Shown here: positions 30,392-37,920 of the stretch, piece by piece
How the letters are laid out: the number at the start of each line of letters is the position of its first letter
Numbering within the stretch: position 1 is the stretch's first letter
Assembly: GCF_036231355.1 (NCBI RefSeq)
Contig: NZ_CP109496.1
Location: 2,604,001-2,668,000 of the forward strand
Direction of reading: 5' to 3'
Source: Streptomyces sp. NBC_01431
GTDB taxonomy: Bacteria; Actinomycetota; Actinomycetes; Streptomycetales; Streptomycetaceae
Length of the DNA stretch: 64,000 bases
The notes under the pieces: generated by a model
Told to the model about the DNA's origin: nothing
The model's database searches: none
The model's input: only the letters and a program-made list of their open reading frames with translations
Translations under genes and position numbers: made by a program

Positions 30392-31471
30392 ATGAGCGAG
30401 ATCGAAAACGATGCGTCGCCGCCCCGCCGCCCGACCATGAAGGACGTGGCCAGGGAGGCGGGCGTCTCCACGAGCGCCGTCTCCTTCGCCCTCAACAACC
30501 GGCCCGGGGTGTCCGATTCGACCCGCCGCCGGGTGATACGGGTGGCCGACCGGCTGGGCTGGCGGCCCAGTTCGGCCGCCCGCGCGCTGTCCGGCGAGAA
30601 CGCGGGCGCGGTCGGCATGGTGCTCGCCCGCCCGGCGGACAGCCTGGGCGTGGAGTCGTTCTTCCTCCAGCTCGTGTCCGGCATCCAGGCGAGCCTCGCC
30701 CCGCGCGACCACGCGCTGGTCTTCCAGATGGTCGAGGACGTGCAGGCGGAGTGCGAGCTGTACCGGCGCTGGTGGGCGGAGGGCCGCGTCGACGGGGTGA
30801 TCGTGGTGGACCCGAGGGTCTCGGACCCGCGGCCCGAGACCCTGGCGGTCCTCGGCCTGCCCGCCGTGATCATCGGCGGCATGGAGGCCCCCGGCAACCC
30901 CGACGCACCCCAACTCCCGCGCCAGGCACGGCTGTCCAACATCTGGGCGGACGACGCGGGCGCGATGGATCTGATCGTCCGCCACCTGTACGCGCTCGGC
31001 CATCGCCGCATCGCCCACATCGCCGGCACGCCGGGCTTCGCCCACACGGCCCGCAGGATCGCCTCACTGCGCGCCGCCGCTCGCCGCCTCGGCCTGGAGA
31101 ACGCGGTCTCCGTGACCACGGACTTCACGGACCGCCAGGGGGCGAAGGCGGCGCGGCGGTTGTTCTCGGGGCCGATCCCGCCCACCGCGCTCATCTGCGA
31201 CAACGAGGTGATGGCGGTGGCGGCGGTGAGCGTGGCGGCCGAGCGCGGACTCCTCATCCCCCGGGACGTCTCGGTGGTGTCCTGGGAGGACTCGGTGATC
31301 TGCCACACGCTGCACCCCCAACTCACCGCGCTGGTAAGGAAGGCGGACGAGTTCGGCGAGCGTGCGGCCTCGCAGCTCCTGTCCCTCCTGGACGGCGCCA
31401 CCCCCGGCCAGATCCAGGACCCGCTGCCCAGATTGCAACCCCGCGAAAGCACGGGGCCGCCGCCGGCCTAG
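30392..31471 (+). CDS. LacI-family repressor of the glycan operon
   Basis: The 359-residue regulator has a LacI helix-turn-helix (MKDVAREAGVSTSAVSFAL, residues ~11-30) with hinge ALSGENAG, and a periplasmic-binding-protein-like effector domain. No ribosome site precedes the ATG; a -10 sits at leaderless spacing. It is divergent from the SBP-permease-GH5-GH85-GH38 operon, and the shared region holds a large inverted repeat, so it almost surely controls that operon. The inducer is probably a mannose-containing breakdown product. Stop is 24 bases from a convergent small gene. Confidence 0.92.
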   Translation: MSEIENDASPPRRPTMKDVAREAGVSTSAVSFALNNRPGVSDSTRRRVIRVADRLGWRPSSAARALSGENAGAVGMVLARPADSLGVESFFLQLVSGIQASLAPRDHALVFQMVEDVQAECELYRRWWAEGRVDGVIVVDPRVSDPRPETLAVLGLPAVIIGGMEAPGNPDAPQLPRQARLSNIWADDAGAMDLIVRHLYALGHRRIAHIAGTPGFAHTARRIASLRAAARRLGLENAVSVTTDFTDRQGAKAARRLFSGPIPPTALICDNEVMAVAAVSVAAERGLLIPRDVSVVSWEDSVICHTLHPQLTALVRKADEFGERAASQLLSLLDGATPGQIQDPLPRLQPRESTGPPPA

Positions 31472-31495
31472 GCCCGGCCGGCGCCGCCCCGCCCC

Positions 31496-31960
31496 TCAGT
31501 CCCGCGCCAGCCGCCGGTCCCACGGATGCCCCAACTCCGCGTGCCGATGAGCCAGTTCGACCCAGCGCGCGGCCAGCTCCCGGCTGTCCGCCGCGACGAC
31601 CTCCACGGCCAGCAACTTGATCAGCGCGCACTCGGCGCACGCTTGGGGATCGACCGCCCCCGGCCGCGGCCGCGTGAACTCCGCGAGCTCCCCGGCGTCC
31701 AGATTCAGGCCGGTGCCCGCGCCGTGCGGGTGGCCGCGGATGATACGGGTCGCCTGACGCACGGCGGCGGGGCTCCCCGTCATGTGCGCACCGGCCCGCG
31801 CACCGCTGGCCGCTTGGCAGATGTCACACCCGGGCACGGGCAGCGATTCGAGCGGGGCCGCGGGCGGCTCCCCGGGCTCCGACCGCCTTCGCAGTCCGCT
31901 CAGTGCGGCCCTGAGCACGTCCGGACTGGGCGCCTCGCGAGCACCCCGGTTCCTGATCAT
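31496..31960 (-). CDS. Small cysteine-pair protein, unknown function
   Basis: The 154-residue protein is not recognised. It has two Cys-x-x-Cys pairs, CDIC near residue 45 and CAEC near residue 108, separated by a basic stretch, which suggests a metal site or a redox pair. There is no signal or membrane helix. GGAGGGGA precedes the ATG. It is divergent from an XRE/DUF397 pair across ~105 bases. Codon use matches its neighbours, so it is probably a real gene. Confidence 0.7.
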   Translation of the reverse strand: MIRNRGAREAPSPDVLRAALSGLRRRSEPGEPPAAPLESLPVPGCDICQAASGARAGAHMTGSPAAVRQATRIIRGHPHGAGTGLNLDAGELAEFTRPRPGAVDPQACAECALIKLLAVEVVAADSRELAARWVELAHRHAELGHPWDRRLARD

Positions 31961-32011
31961 CAGCGACTCCCCTCCGTAACAAAACGGCTACCGACAGGAG
32001 TGAGCGTGGCC

Positions 32012-32030
32012 TAGAGTGAAGCAGTCTTCA
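32012..32030 (+). promoter_or_regulatory. Candidate promoter and dyad before the XRE regulator
   Basis: TAGAGT at 32012-32017 fits TANNNT. TGAAG / CTTCA with a 4-base spacer follows directly, as a small dyad near the expected transcription start. The ribosome site GGGAG lies further down before ATG 32066. Confidence 0.4.
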
Positions 32031-32065
32031 ACTTGCGTGGTTTGCTCGGAGAGTTGGGAGCCCCG

Positions 32066-32896
32066 ATGGTGAATCGCAGGGAGCTGGACCCCGACCAGTC
32101 ACCCAGCGCCCGCTTCGGCCAGCGCCTACGCGCCTTGCGGGACGCACGCGGCTGGACACAGGACGAACTGGGCGAGCGCATGGGGTTCTCCGGGACACAC
32201 ATTTCCGCAGTCGAAACCAATCGGCGGCCGCCAACTCCTCGCTTCGCGGCGAGCGCTGACAAGGCGCTGGGGACGGGCGATCAGCTCGAACGGCAGGGCC
32301 GGGCCGTGTGGCACACCGCGATACTGGAAGGGTTCCCGGAGTACGTCGCCCAAGAGGTGCGCGCGGCGGAAATGCGCCTCTTCGAACTGGGAATCATCCC
32401 GGGGCTGCTCCAGACACCCGAGTACGCCGCCGCCATCACCACGGGCGCCGTGCGGCGCGGGGCGATCACAGAACATCAGGCCGAGGAACGGCTGTCGCTC
32501 CTGGCTCGGCGGCAGGCGTCCCTGGAGCGGACTCCCGCTCCCCTGGTGTACGTGGTGCTCGACGAAAGTTGCGTACGGCGCACGGTGGGCGGAACTCGCG
32601 TCATGAGGGCTCAACTGGACAGGCTCATCGGCTTCGCCGAACTGCCCTCGACGGTATTGCAGGTGGCCCCTTACGATCTCGGCGAACGGCGCGCCTTCGA
32701 CCTGCCCGTAACGCTGCTGACCCTTCCGGACCGTGCCCATGTCGCGTACGCCGAGTCCGCTCAACAGGGCCGCCTGGAGCGCGATATGCGGTTCGTACAG
32801 CCACTGTTGACGGCCTACCATCAGCTACAGGCCGAAGCACTGTCGCAGGCGGCATCCGTGGCCGTGATCGAAGAGGCACGAAAGGGCACACCGTGA
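32066..32896 (+). CDS. XRE-family regulator with DUF5753 domain
   Basis: The 276-residue protein has an N-terminal XRE helix-turn-helix (LRDARGWTQDELGERMGFS, near residues 23-41) and a C-terminal DUF5753 sensor-like domain (LFELGIIPGLLQTPEYA; LERTPAPLVYVVLDE). Streptomyces carry many such genes, usually paired with a small DUF397 gene; BldB/WhiJ-like developmental pairs are the best-known examples. ATG 32066 with GGGAG was chosen. Its stop overlaps the DUF397 start (GTGA), so the two are made together. Targets unknown. Confidence 0.9.
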   Translation: MVNRRELDPDQSPSARFGQRLRALRDARGWTQDELGERMGFSGTHISAVETNRRPPTPRFAASADKALGTGDQLERQGRAVWHTAILEGFPEYVAQEVRAAEMRLFELGIIPGLLQTPEYAAAITTGAVRRGAITEHQAEERLSLLARRQASLERTPAPLVYVVLDESCVRRTVGGTRVMRAQLDRLIGFAELPSTVLQVAPYDLGERRAFDLPVTLLTLPDRAHVAYAESAQQGRLERDMRFVQPLLTAYHQLQAEALSQAASVAVIEEARKGTP

Positions 32897-33096
32897 CGAC
32901 GACCGACACCCCTCGCTGGTTCACATCCTCTTACAGCAGCAACGGCGGCCAGTGCGTCGAGGTCGCCGCCAACCTCGCCGGCTCACACGGCGTGGTCCCC
33001 GTCCGGGACAGCAAGAACCCGGACGGCCCGACACTCACCCTCTCCGCGGCGGCCTTCACCGCACTCATAGAGTTCGCCAGGCGTGCCGACGCCTAG
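32893..33096 (+). CDS. DUF397 partner protein
   Basis: The 67-residue protein has the DUF397 pattern: W-FTSSYSSNGGQCVEVA, then VPVRDSKNPDGPTLTLSAAAF. DUF397 proteins act with, or against, the adjacent XRE/DUF5753 regulator, as in WhiJ-type systems. The GTG overlaps the regulator stop. A strong terminator follows 21 bases later. Confidence 0.9.
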   Translation: MTTTDTPRWFTSSYSSNGGQCVEVAANLAGSHGVVPVRDSKNPDGPTLTLSAAAFTALIEFARRADA

Positions 33097-33116
33097 CCGC
33101 GCCTGCTGGCGCTGAA

Positions 33117-33155
33117 GCCCCGCCTCTCCGGTCCTTCGGAGCGGCGGGGCCTTTT
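33117..33155 (+). terminator. Rho-independent terminator after XRE/DUF397
   Basis: The outer stem GCCCCGCC / GGCGGGGC (33117-33124 with 33143-33150) encloses an inner CTCCG / CGGAG stem and is followed by CTTTTT. This is the only hairpin in the window with a clear T-run. It also lies just past the convergent helR stop. Confidence 0.9.
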
Positions 33156-33159
33156 TGGG

Positions 33160-35391
33160 CTAGGGCTCCAACCCACCCAGCGCCCCCGGCAACTCCCCCG
33201 TATGCAGCACCCCCAACCTCTGCGTCGCCCGGGTCAGTGCGACGTACAGGTCGCTCACGCCGAACTCCCCCGGCTCGACCACGAGGACCGCGTCGAACTC
33301 CAGGCCCTTGGCCTGGCGGGGGTCGAGCAGGACGACCTCCTGGGTGAGATCGGGCGTCGGCCCGGACGCCGTGCCGGGCAGGGCCGCGGTGAGCGAGCCG
33401 TGCAGCGTCCCCGGCGCGATCACCGCGAGGCGGCCGGAGCCGCGCTCGGCCGCGACGGCCTGCGCCACCGCCGGGGCCAGCGCGTCGGGCGCGACCCGGC
33501 GCGCCCAGGGCCGCACCCCCGTGGACCGCACCGACCGCGGCGGCGCGAAGGAGGGATCGGCGTCCCGCAGCACCCCGGCCGCGACGTCCATGATCTCGGC
33601 AGGCGTACGGTAGTTGACCCCCAGGCGGACGTGCTCCCAGTGGTCGTCGGCGACGTAGGGCGCGAGGATCCGCTCCCAGGAGCCCACCCCCGCCGCGTCC
33701 GCGGTCTGCGCCGGGTCCCCGACCAGCGTCATGGAGCGGGTCGGGCAGCGCCGCATGAGCAGCCGCCACGCCATCGCGGAGAGCTCCTGCGCCTCGTCCA
33801 CGATGATGTGGCCGAAAGCCCAGGTCCGGTCCGCCGCCGCCCGTTCGGCGGCGCTGCGGTGGTCGGCCTCCTCGTGCCGCTCGGCCATCCGCTCGGCGTC
33901 GATGATGTTGTGCGCGGCGAGCACCTCGGACTCCTCGTCCTCGAACTCGTACGTCTCCGAGCCCGCCGAGAGGTCGAGGACACCCTGCGCGTAGGCGATC
34001 CGCTCCTGGCGTTCGGCCTCGGCGGCGGCTTGCGCCGCGCTGTCGTCCTCGCCGAGCAGTTCGGCCGCCTCGTCGAGCAGCGGCACGTCCCCCGGCGTCC
34101 AGGCACCGCCCTCACGCCGGATCAACTCGACTTCGGCGTCGGGGAGATGGGAAGGGTCGGCGAGGAAGTCCGCCACGAACTCCTGCGGCGTGAGCAGCGG
34201 CCAGAGCGTCTCGATCGCGGCGTGCACCTCGCGGCTGGTCGCGATCTCCTTGCCCATCTGGGCGACGTCGTCGGGGCCGAGCAGGTTCGGCCCGCCGTAG
34301 GGGTCGGCACCGATGCGTTCCACGAGCTGGGCGGTGAGCGCGTCGATGATGTGGAAGGCGAAGTGCGGCCGGGCCAGGTTGTGCGGCAGGCCGCTCTCGC
34401 GCGCCCGCCACCGGGCGTCCTCCGCCATCGCCCGGTCGAGCTGGATCGTCTGGTACCCCTCGTGCTCGATGTCGATGGCCCACTCGGGCACGGTCTGCCG
34501 GTCGCGCACGGCGAGGGCGAGCACCTGCGCCATCGCCGCGCGGCCCTTGACCTCGGCCGCCTCCGGGGTGTCGGTGCCCGTCGCGCGTACGCCGGGGAAC
34601 AGCTCGGCCACGGTGGACAGGAGCACCCCGGTCTCGCCGAGCGAGGGCAGTACGTCGCCGATGTAGCCGAGGAAGGCGGGGTTGGGCCCGACGATGAGCA
34701 CGGCCCGCCGGGCGAGCAACTCCCGGTGCTCGTAGAGCAGATACGCCGCCCGGTGCAGCGCGACCACGGTCTTGCCGGTGCCCGGCCCGCCCTCGACCAC
34801 GAGCACGCCCCGGTGCGGGGCCCGGATGATGCGGTCCTGCTCGGCCTGGATGGTCTGCACGATGTCGTGCATCCGTCCGGTGCGGGCGGCGTCGAGTGCG
34901 GCGAGCAGCACCTCGTCGGCGTTGGCGCCCTCGTGGCCCGTGCGCTGCGAGTCCGTCAGGTCCAGGAGCTCGTCGTGGAGTGCTGTGACGGTGCGGCCCT
35001 GGGTGGTGATGTGTCGGCGGCGCCGCAATCCCATCGGGGAATGCCCGGTGGCGAGATAGAAGGGCCGGGCGACTTCGGCCCGCCAGTCGATCACGACAGG
35101 AGTACGTTCCTGATCGTCCCGGCGGATTCCAATGCGCCCGACGTGGTGCGTCGCACCGTCCCGGAAATCGAGCCTGCCGAAACACAGTCCGTTCTCGCCC
35201 GCGTTGAGGGCGGCGAGCAGCCCGGACTGCTCCGCGACCAGCACATCGCGCTCAAGCCGGGCCTGAAGACCAGTTCCGGCCTGCGACAACGCCGCCTGCG
35301 CCGCGGCCTCGGCCTGGCCCCGCAGCTCATCGAGGCGGGCGTAGAGACCGGTGATGAATTGCTGTTCCTTCCGAAATTCCTCGGTTGACAA
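33160..35391 (-). CDS. helR: HelR-type RNA polymerase-associated superfamily-1 ATPase
   Basis: The 743-residue protein has the HelD/HelR layout: an N-terminal coiled-coil arm (EQQFITGLYARLDELRGQAEAAAQ), Walker A VEGGPGTGKTVVALHRAAYL near residue 205, a large helical insertion, Walker B HIIVDEAQELSAMAWR, and motif GDPAQTADAAGVGSWE. In Streptomyces HelR clears stalled RNA polymerase and displaces rifamycins; that is family knowledge. The TTG at 35391 was chosen because AGGAG (35401-35397) is 5 bases away, while the GTG at 35397 overlaps that site. I saw no rifamycin-associated element; instead the upstream segment holds three hairpins. Confidence 0.85.
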   Translation of the reverse strand: MSTEEFRKEQQFITGLYARLDELRGQAEAAAQAALSQAGTGLQARLERDVLVAEQSGLLAALNAGENGLCFGRLDFRDGATHHVGRIGIRRDDQERTPVVIDWRAEVARPFYLATGHSPMGLRRRRHITTQGRTVTALHDELLDLTDSQRTGHEGANADEVLLAALDAARTGRMHDIVQTIQAEQDRIIRAPHRGVLVVEGGPGTGKTVVALHRAAYLLYEHRELLARRAVLIVGPNPAFLGYIGDVLPSLGETGVLLSTVAELFPGVRATGTDTPEAAEVKGRAAMAQVLALAVRDRQTVPEWAIDIEHEGYQTIQLDRAMAEDARWRARESGLPHNLARPHFAFHIIDALTAQLVERIGADPYGGPNLLGPDDVAQMGKEIATSREVHAAIETLWPLLTPQEFVADFLADPSHLPDAEVELIRREGGAWTPGDVPLLDEAAELLGEDDSAAQAAAEAERQERIAYAQGVLDLSAGSETYEFEDEESEVLAAHNIIDAERMAERHEEADHRSAAERAAADRTWAFGHIIVDEAQELSAMAWRLLMRRCPTRSMTLVGDPAQTADAAGVGSWERILAPYVADDHWEHVRLGVNYRTPAEIMDVAAGVLRDADPSFAPPRSVRSTGVRPWARRVAPDALAPAVAQAVAAERGSGRLAVIAPGTLHGSLTAALPGTASGPTPDLTQEVVLLDPRQAKGLEFDAVLVVEPGEFGVSDLYVALTRATQRLGVLHTGELPGALGGLEP

Positions 35392-35431
35392 TTCCACTCC
35401 TGACGCGATACAGTGTTTCCATAAGGCTTCT

Positions 35432-35458
35432 TTATGGCTTCGGCATGCCTGAAGACAT
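35432..35458 (-). CDS. Possible 8-codon leader peptide upstream of helR
   Basis: Reading toward helR, ATG at 35458 opens MSSGMPKP and stops with TAA at 35434-35432. The stop lies inside the imperfect hairpin 35437-35419 (CCATAA / TTATGG), just upstream of the helR ribosome site. This layout resembles attenuator leaders of antibiotic-response genes. The ribosome site is weak (GGTG), so support is modest. Confidence 0.3.
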   Translation of the reverse strand: MSSGMPKP

Positions 35459-35480
35459 GAAACACCAAATATACGCAGGG

Positions 35481-35514
35481 GAATGCCCCGGATGTCAATT
35501 CATCCGGGGCATTC
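35481..35514. terminator. Strong hairpin between trxA and helR
   Basis: A perfect 14-base-pair stem GAATGCCCCGGATG / CATCCGGGGCATTC has the loop TCAATT. On the + strand it is followed by TCTTT. It can end the merR-trxA transcript on the other strand and the candidate small RNA on this one. Confidence 0.75.
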
Positions 35515-35565
35515 TCTTTGCAAGCTCGATCTGGTCTCCGCGAAATCGGCCGGTGCCGGGCCGCG

Positions 35566-35898
35566 TCAGATCACGTCTTCGAGCTCTTGGAGCAGCCGCC
35601 GCTTGGGACGGGCGCCCACCATCGCCTTCACCGGTTCGCCGGCCCGGAAGACCATCAGGGTGGGCATGGACAGGACGCCGTACTTCGCGGCCGTCTCCGG
35701 GTTGGTGTCCACGTCGAGCTGGACGATCTTCAGCCGGTCTGCCTCCTCGGCCGCCAGGGCGCTCAGCACGGGCGCGATCTGCCGGCACGGCCCGCACCAG
35801 TCGGCCGTGAACTCCACCAGGACCGGAAGCGCGGCCTCCCTCACCTCGGCGTCGAAGGTCGCGTCGGTGACCTCGTCCACGCCTGCTGCCTTGATCAT
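35566..35898 (-). CDS. trxA: Thioredoxin
   Basis: The 110-residue cytoplasmic disulfide reductase has the active site ADWCGPCRQ near residues 33-41 and the cis-proline loop SMPTLMVFRAG. Its ATG overlaps the merR stop (ATGA), so the regulator and thioredoxin form one operon. This suggests the MerR protein senses thiol or electrophile stress and raises thioredoxin. A strong hairpin follows. Confidence 0.95.
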   Translation of the reverse strand: MIKAAGVDEVTDATFDAEVREAALPVLVEFTADWCGPCRQIAPVLSALAAEEADRLKIVQLDVDTNPETAAKYGVLSMPTLMVFRAGEPVKAMVGARPKRRLLQELEDVI

Positions 35899-36323
35899 TG
35901 CGTCATCCCCTCAGTTGTTGGCGGGCTCAACTCGCAGCGCGGCTCCGGGCCGCCCGGAATCCGCGCCGCCGCCGTCAGTTCGGCTCGCGCCAGCTCCGCC
36001 CCGACCTGGGCGCGTACGGCACTGAGCTCACCGATCAGTGCGTCCAGTTCGGCCAGCTTGCGGCGGTACACGGCGAGCGACGCGGGACAGGTGTCCCCGG
36101 CCGGGTGGCCGGCCCGCAGGCACTCCACGAACGGCCGGGTCTCCTCCAGCTCGAACCCGAAGTCCTGGAGGGTCCGGATCTGCTGGAGCAGCCGCAGGTC
36201 GTCCTCGTCGTACGTCCGGTAGCCGTTGTCCGTGCGGCGCGCGGCGAGCAGGCCGCGCGACTCGTAGTACCGAAGCGTGCGGGTGGTCGTCCCGGCCCGC
36301 GCCGCGAGTTCGCCGATGCGCAT
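35895..36323 (-). CDS. MerR-family regulator co-transcribed with thioredoxin
   Basis: The 142-residue protein has the MerR N-terminal winged helix (MRIGELAARAGTTTRTLRYY) and coiled-coil dimer helix. Two cysteines are positioned as possible sensors: C-x near LRAGHPAGDTC and one near the C-terminus (RCELSPP). I do not assign it to SoxR, CueR or another named branch. ATG 36323 has no ribosome site but a -10 at leaderless spacing; the longer frame upstream would overlap its own promoter. The promoter has the 19-base spacer with central dyad expected for MerR control, so it should regulate itself and trxA. Confidence 0.88.
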   Translation of the reverse strand: MRIGELAARAGTTTRTLRYYESRGLLAARRTDNGYRTYDEDDLRLLQQIRTLQDFGFELEETRPFVECLRAGHPAGDTCPASLAVYRRKLAELDALIGELSAVRAQVGAELARAELTAAARIPGGPEPRCELSPPTTEGMTQ

Positions 36324-36330
36324 GACAAGG

Positions 36331-36361
36331 ACCGTAATCCTTGACGCCGACGTCAAGGCAA
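36331..36361 (-). promoter_or_regulatory. MerR-type promoter with 19-base spacer and dyad operator
   Basis: Reading leftward, TTGCCT (36361-36356) is separated by exactly 19 bases from TACGGT (36336-36331). The palindrome CCTTGACG-N4-CGTCAAGG (36358-36339) fills the spacer. This is the stretched promoter layout that MerR activators untwist. Seven bases separate the -10 from ATG 36323, so the mRNA is probably leaderless. Confidence 0.7.
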
Positions 36362-36404
36362 GGCCCCGGGCGGGAGCAGGGGATCGGCGGCGGGACCGGG
36401 TGCG

Positions 36405-36935
36405 TCAGCCGCGGGCGGGCGGCAGCAGCGGCTTTCCCTCGCGGCCGCCCACCGGCGACGACAACACGATCGACGTGGTGGTGCGGCCCAGCGCCGAGGT
36501 CTGCTCCAGGATCTCCTCCAGGTGGATCGTGTCGGCCACGGCCACCTTGATGATCCAGCAGTCCTCGCCCACCACGTGGTGCACCTCGATGATCTCCGGC
36601 CGCTCCATCAGCTCCAGCGTCCGTGGGTGCTTCAGGTTGTAGCCGCCGTGCGGGCTGACCCGGATGAAGGCCTGGATGCCGTAGCCGAGGCGGGACGGGT
36701 CGACCCGCGCCCCGTACCCGGTGATCACCCCGCTCGTCTCCAGCCTGCGCAGCCGCTCGGTGACCGCCGCCGGGCTGAGCCGGACCCGCCGCCCCAGCTC
36801 GCTGAGTTTGATCCTGCCCTCCCGCTGGACGACATCGAGGAGCTGCCGGTCGACCTGATCGAAGCCCCCTGACGAATCGTTGGCGATGCTGCGCGAATGC
36901 CGTGGTTCTTTCGGTACGGCGGCGAGATCTCCCAT
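36405..36935 (-). CDS. Lrp/AsnC-family regulator
   Basis: The 176-residue regulator has an Lrp helix-turn-helix (FDQVDRQLLDVVQREGRIKL; LGRRVRLSPAAVTERLRRLE) after a ~25-residue tail, then a RAM-type effector domain (IQAFIRVSPHG; VHHVVGEDCWIIKVAVADT). It would bind an amino acid and control nearby or distant genes. AAGGGGG precedes ATG 36935. It is divergent from the epimerase gene across 78 bases, so that gene and the aldo/keto reductase are natural first targets to test. Confidence 0.9.
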   Translation of the reverse strand: MGDLAAVPKEPRHSRSIANDSSGGFDQVDRQLLDVVQREGRIKLSELGRRVRLSPAAVTERLRRLETSGVITGYGARVDPSRLGYGIQAFIRVSPHGGYNLKHPRTLELMERPEIIEVHHVVGEDCWIIKVAVADTIHLEEILEQTSALGRTTTSIVLSSPVGGREGKPLLPPARG

Positions 36936-37013
36936 GTTTCCCCCTTCAGTCCCCGGGCCGTCAAAGTAACACTGGTACCCGGGAAAACCGCAGGTGGAAG
37001 GGGAATTGAGGAT

Positions 37014-37919
37014 ATGCGCGAGGTGCTGGTCATCGGAGGCAACCGCTACTTCGGCAAGCGGCTGACCGCGATGCTGCGGGCGGCCGGGGACCGGGTGACC
37101 GTCCTGAACCGCGGCTCGACGCCGCCCCCGCCGGGTGTGGACCACCTCGTCGCCGACCGCGACGACGAGGCGTCCCTCACGGCCGCGCTCGGTGCACGCA
37201 CCTTCGACGTGGTGGTCGACCAGGTCTGCTACACCCCGCACCAGGCGGCCATCGCCCGCCGCGTCTTCACCGGCCGCACCGCGCGGTACGTCATGACGTC
37301 GACGGTCGAGGTGTACGAGTACGAGGACTCCCCCGAGCCGGTGAGCGAGGCGGCCCTCGACCCGCGTTCGGTCGTCGTCACGCCCCAACTCCCCTGGCAC
37401 CAGCCGGAGTTCGTAGCCGAGTACTACGGCGAGGGCAAGCGCCAGGCCGAGGCGGTGTTCGCCGCCGACCCCGCCTTCCCGTACGTGTCGGTGCGGGTGG
37501 CCCATGTCCTGGGCGGGGCCGACGACTTCACCGGACGGCTGGCCCACTACGCGGACCGCGTCCGCACGGGGGCGCCGATCGCGGTGGCGGTGCCCAACCA
37601 CTCGGCGACGTACATCCATGTGGACGAGATCGCCGAGTTCCTGTTCTGGGTGACCCGGCAGGAGTTCACCGGGCCCGTGAACGCCGCCTCGCACGGGCCG
37701 CTGAGCACCGAGGACATCGTCGCGGCGGTCACGGCCGCGCTGGGCGACGACCACTGCCCCGTGCGGTACCAGCCGGTGGAGGTCGGCGAGGTCTCGCCGT
37801 TCTCCTTCGCCCGCTCGTACGCCATGGACACGTCCCGCGCCGCATCGCTCGGCTTCACCTTCTCGCACACCGACGACTGGCTGACGCGTGCCGTCACCGA
37901 GACCATGGGGGTCAACTGA
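37014..37919 (+). CDS. NAD-dependent epimerase/dehydratase-family protein
   Basis: The 301-residue Rossmann-fold protein starts with the dinucleotide site VLVIGGNRYFGKRL. The usual catalytic YxxxK of extended SDRs appears as YYGEGKRQAEA near residue 141. It resembles atypical SDRs such as the RNA-binding CSP41-like or reductase-like group. Substrate unknown. It begins 78 bases from the Lrp gene and ends 1 base before an aldo/keto reductase start, forming a two-gene operon. Confidence 0.82.
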   Translation: MREVLVIGGNRYFGKRLTAMLRAAGDRVTVLNRGSTPPPPGVDHLVADRDDEASLTAALGARTFDVVVDQVCYTPHQAAIARRVFTGRTARYVMTSTVEVYEYEDSPEPVSEAALDPRSVVVTPQLPWHQPEFVAEYYGEGKRQAEAVFAADPAFPYVSVRVAHVLGGADDFTGRLAHYADRVRTGAPIAVAVPNHSATYIHVDEIAEFLFWVTRQEFTGPVNAASHGPLSTEDIVAAVTAALGDDHCPVRYQPVEVGEVSPFSFARSYAMDTSRAASLGFTFSHTDDWLTRAVTETMGVN

Positions 37920-37920
37920 C

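Larger units (their letters stand above)
35385..35520 (+). ncRNA. Candidate small RNA antisense to the helR leader
   Basis: TTGACA at 35385-35390 and TACAGT at 35409-35414 are 18 bases apart, a near-consensus housekeeping promoter pointing right. Start would be near 35421. Imperfect hairpins lie at 35419-35437 and 35438-35454, and the strong hairpin 35481-35514 followed by TCTTT would end a ~100-base transcript. No conserved protein is seen in it. The same DNA is also the 5' region of helR on the other strand, so a leader role is the alternative. Confidence 0.4.

Noticed and set aside
35398..35470. Rifamycin-associated element upstream of helR
   Set aside because: No sequence resembling the long GC-rich inverted repeat I recall for that element was found; only the AT-rich hairpins.
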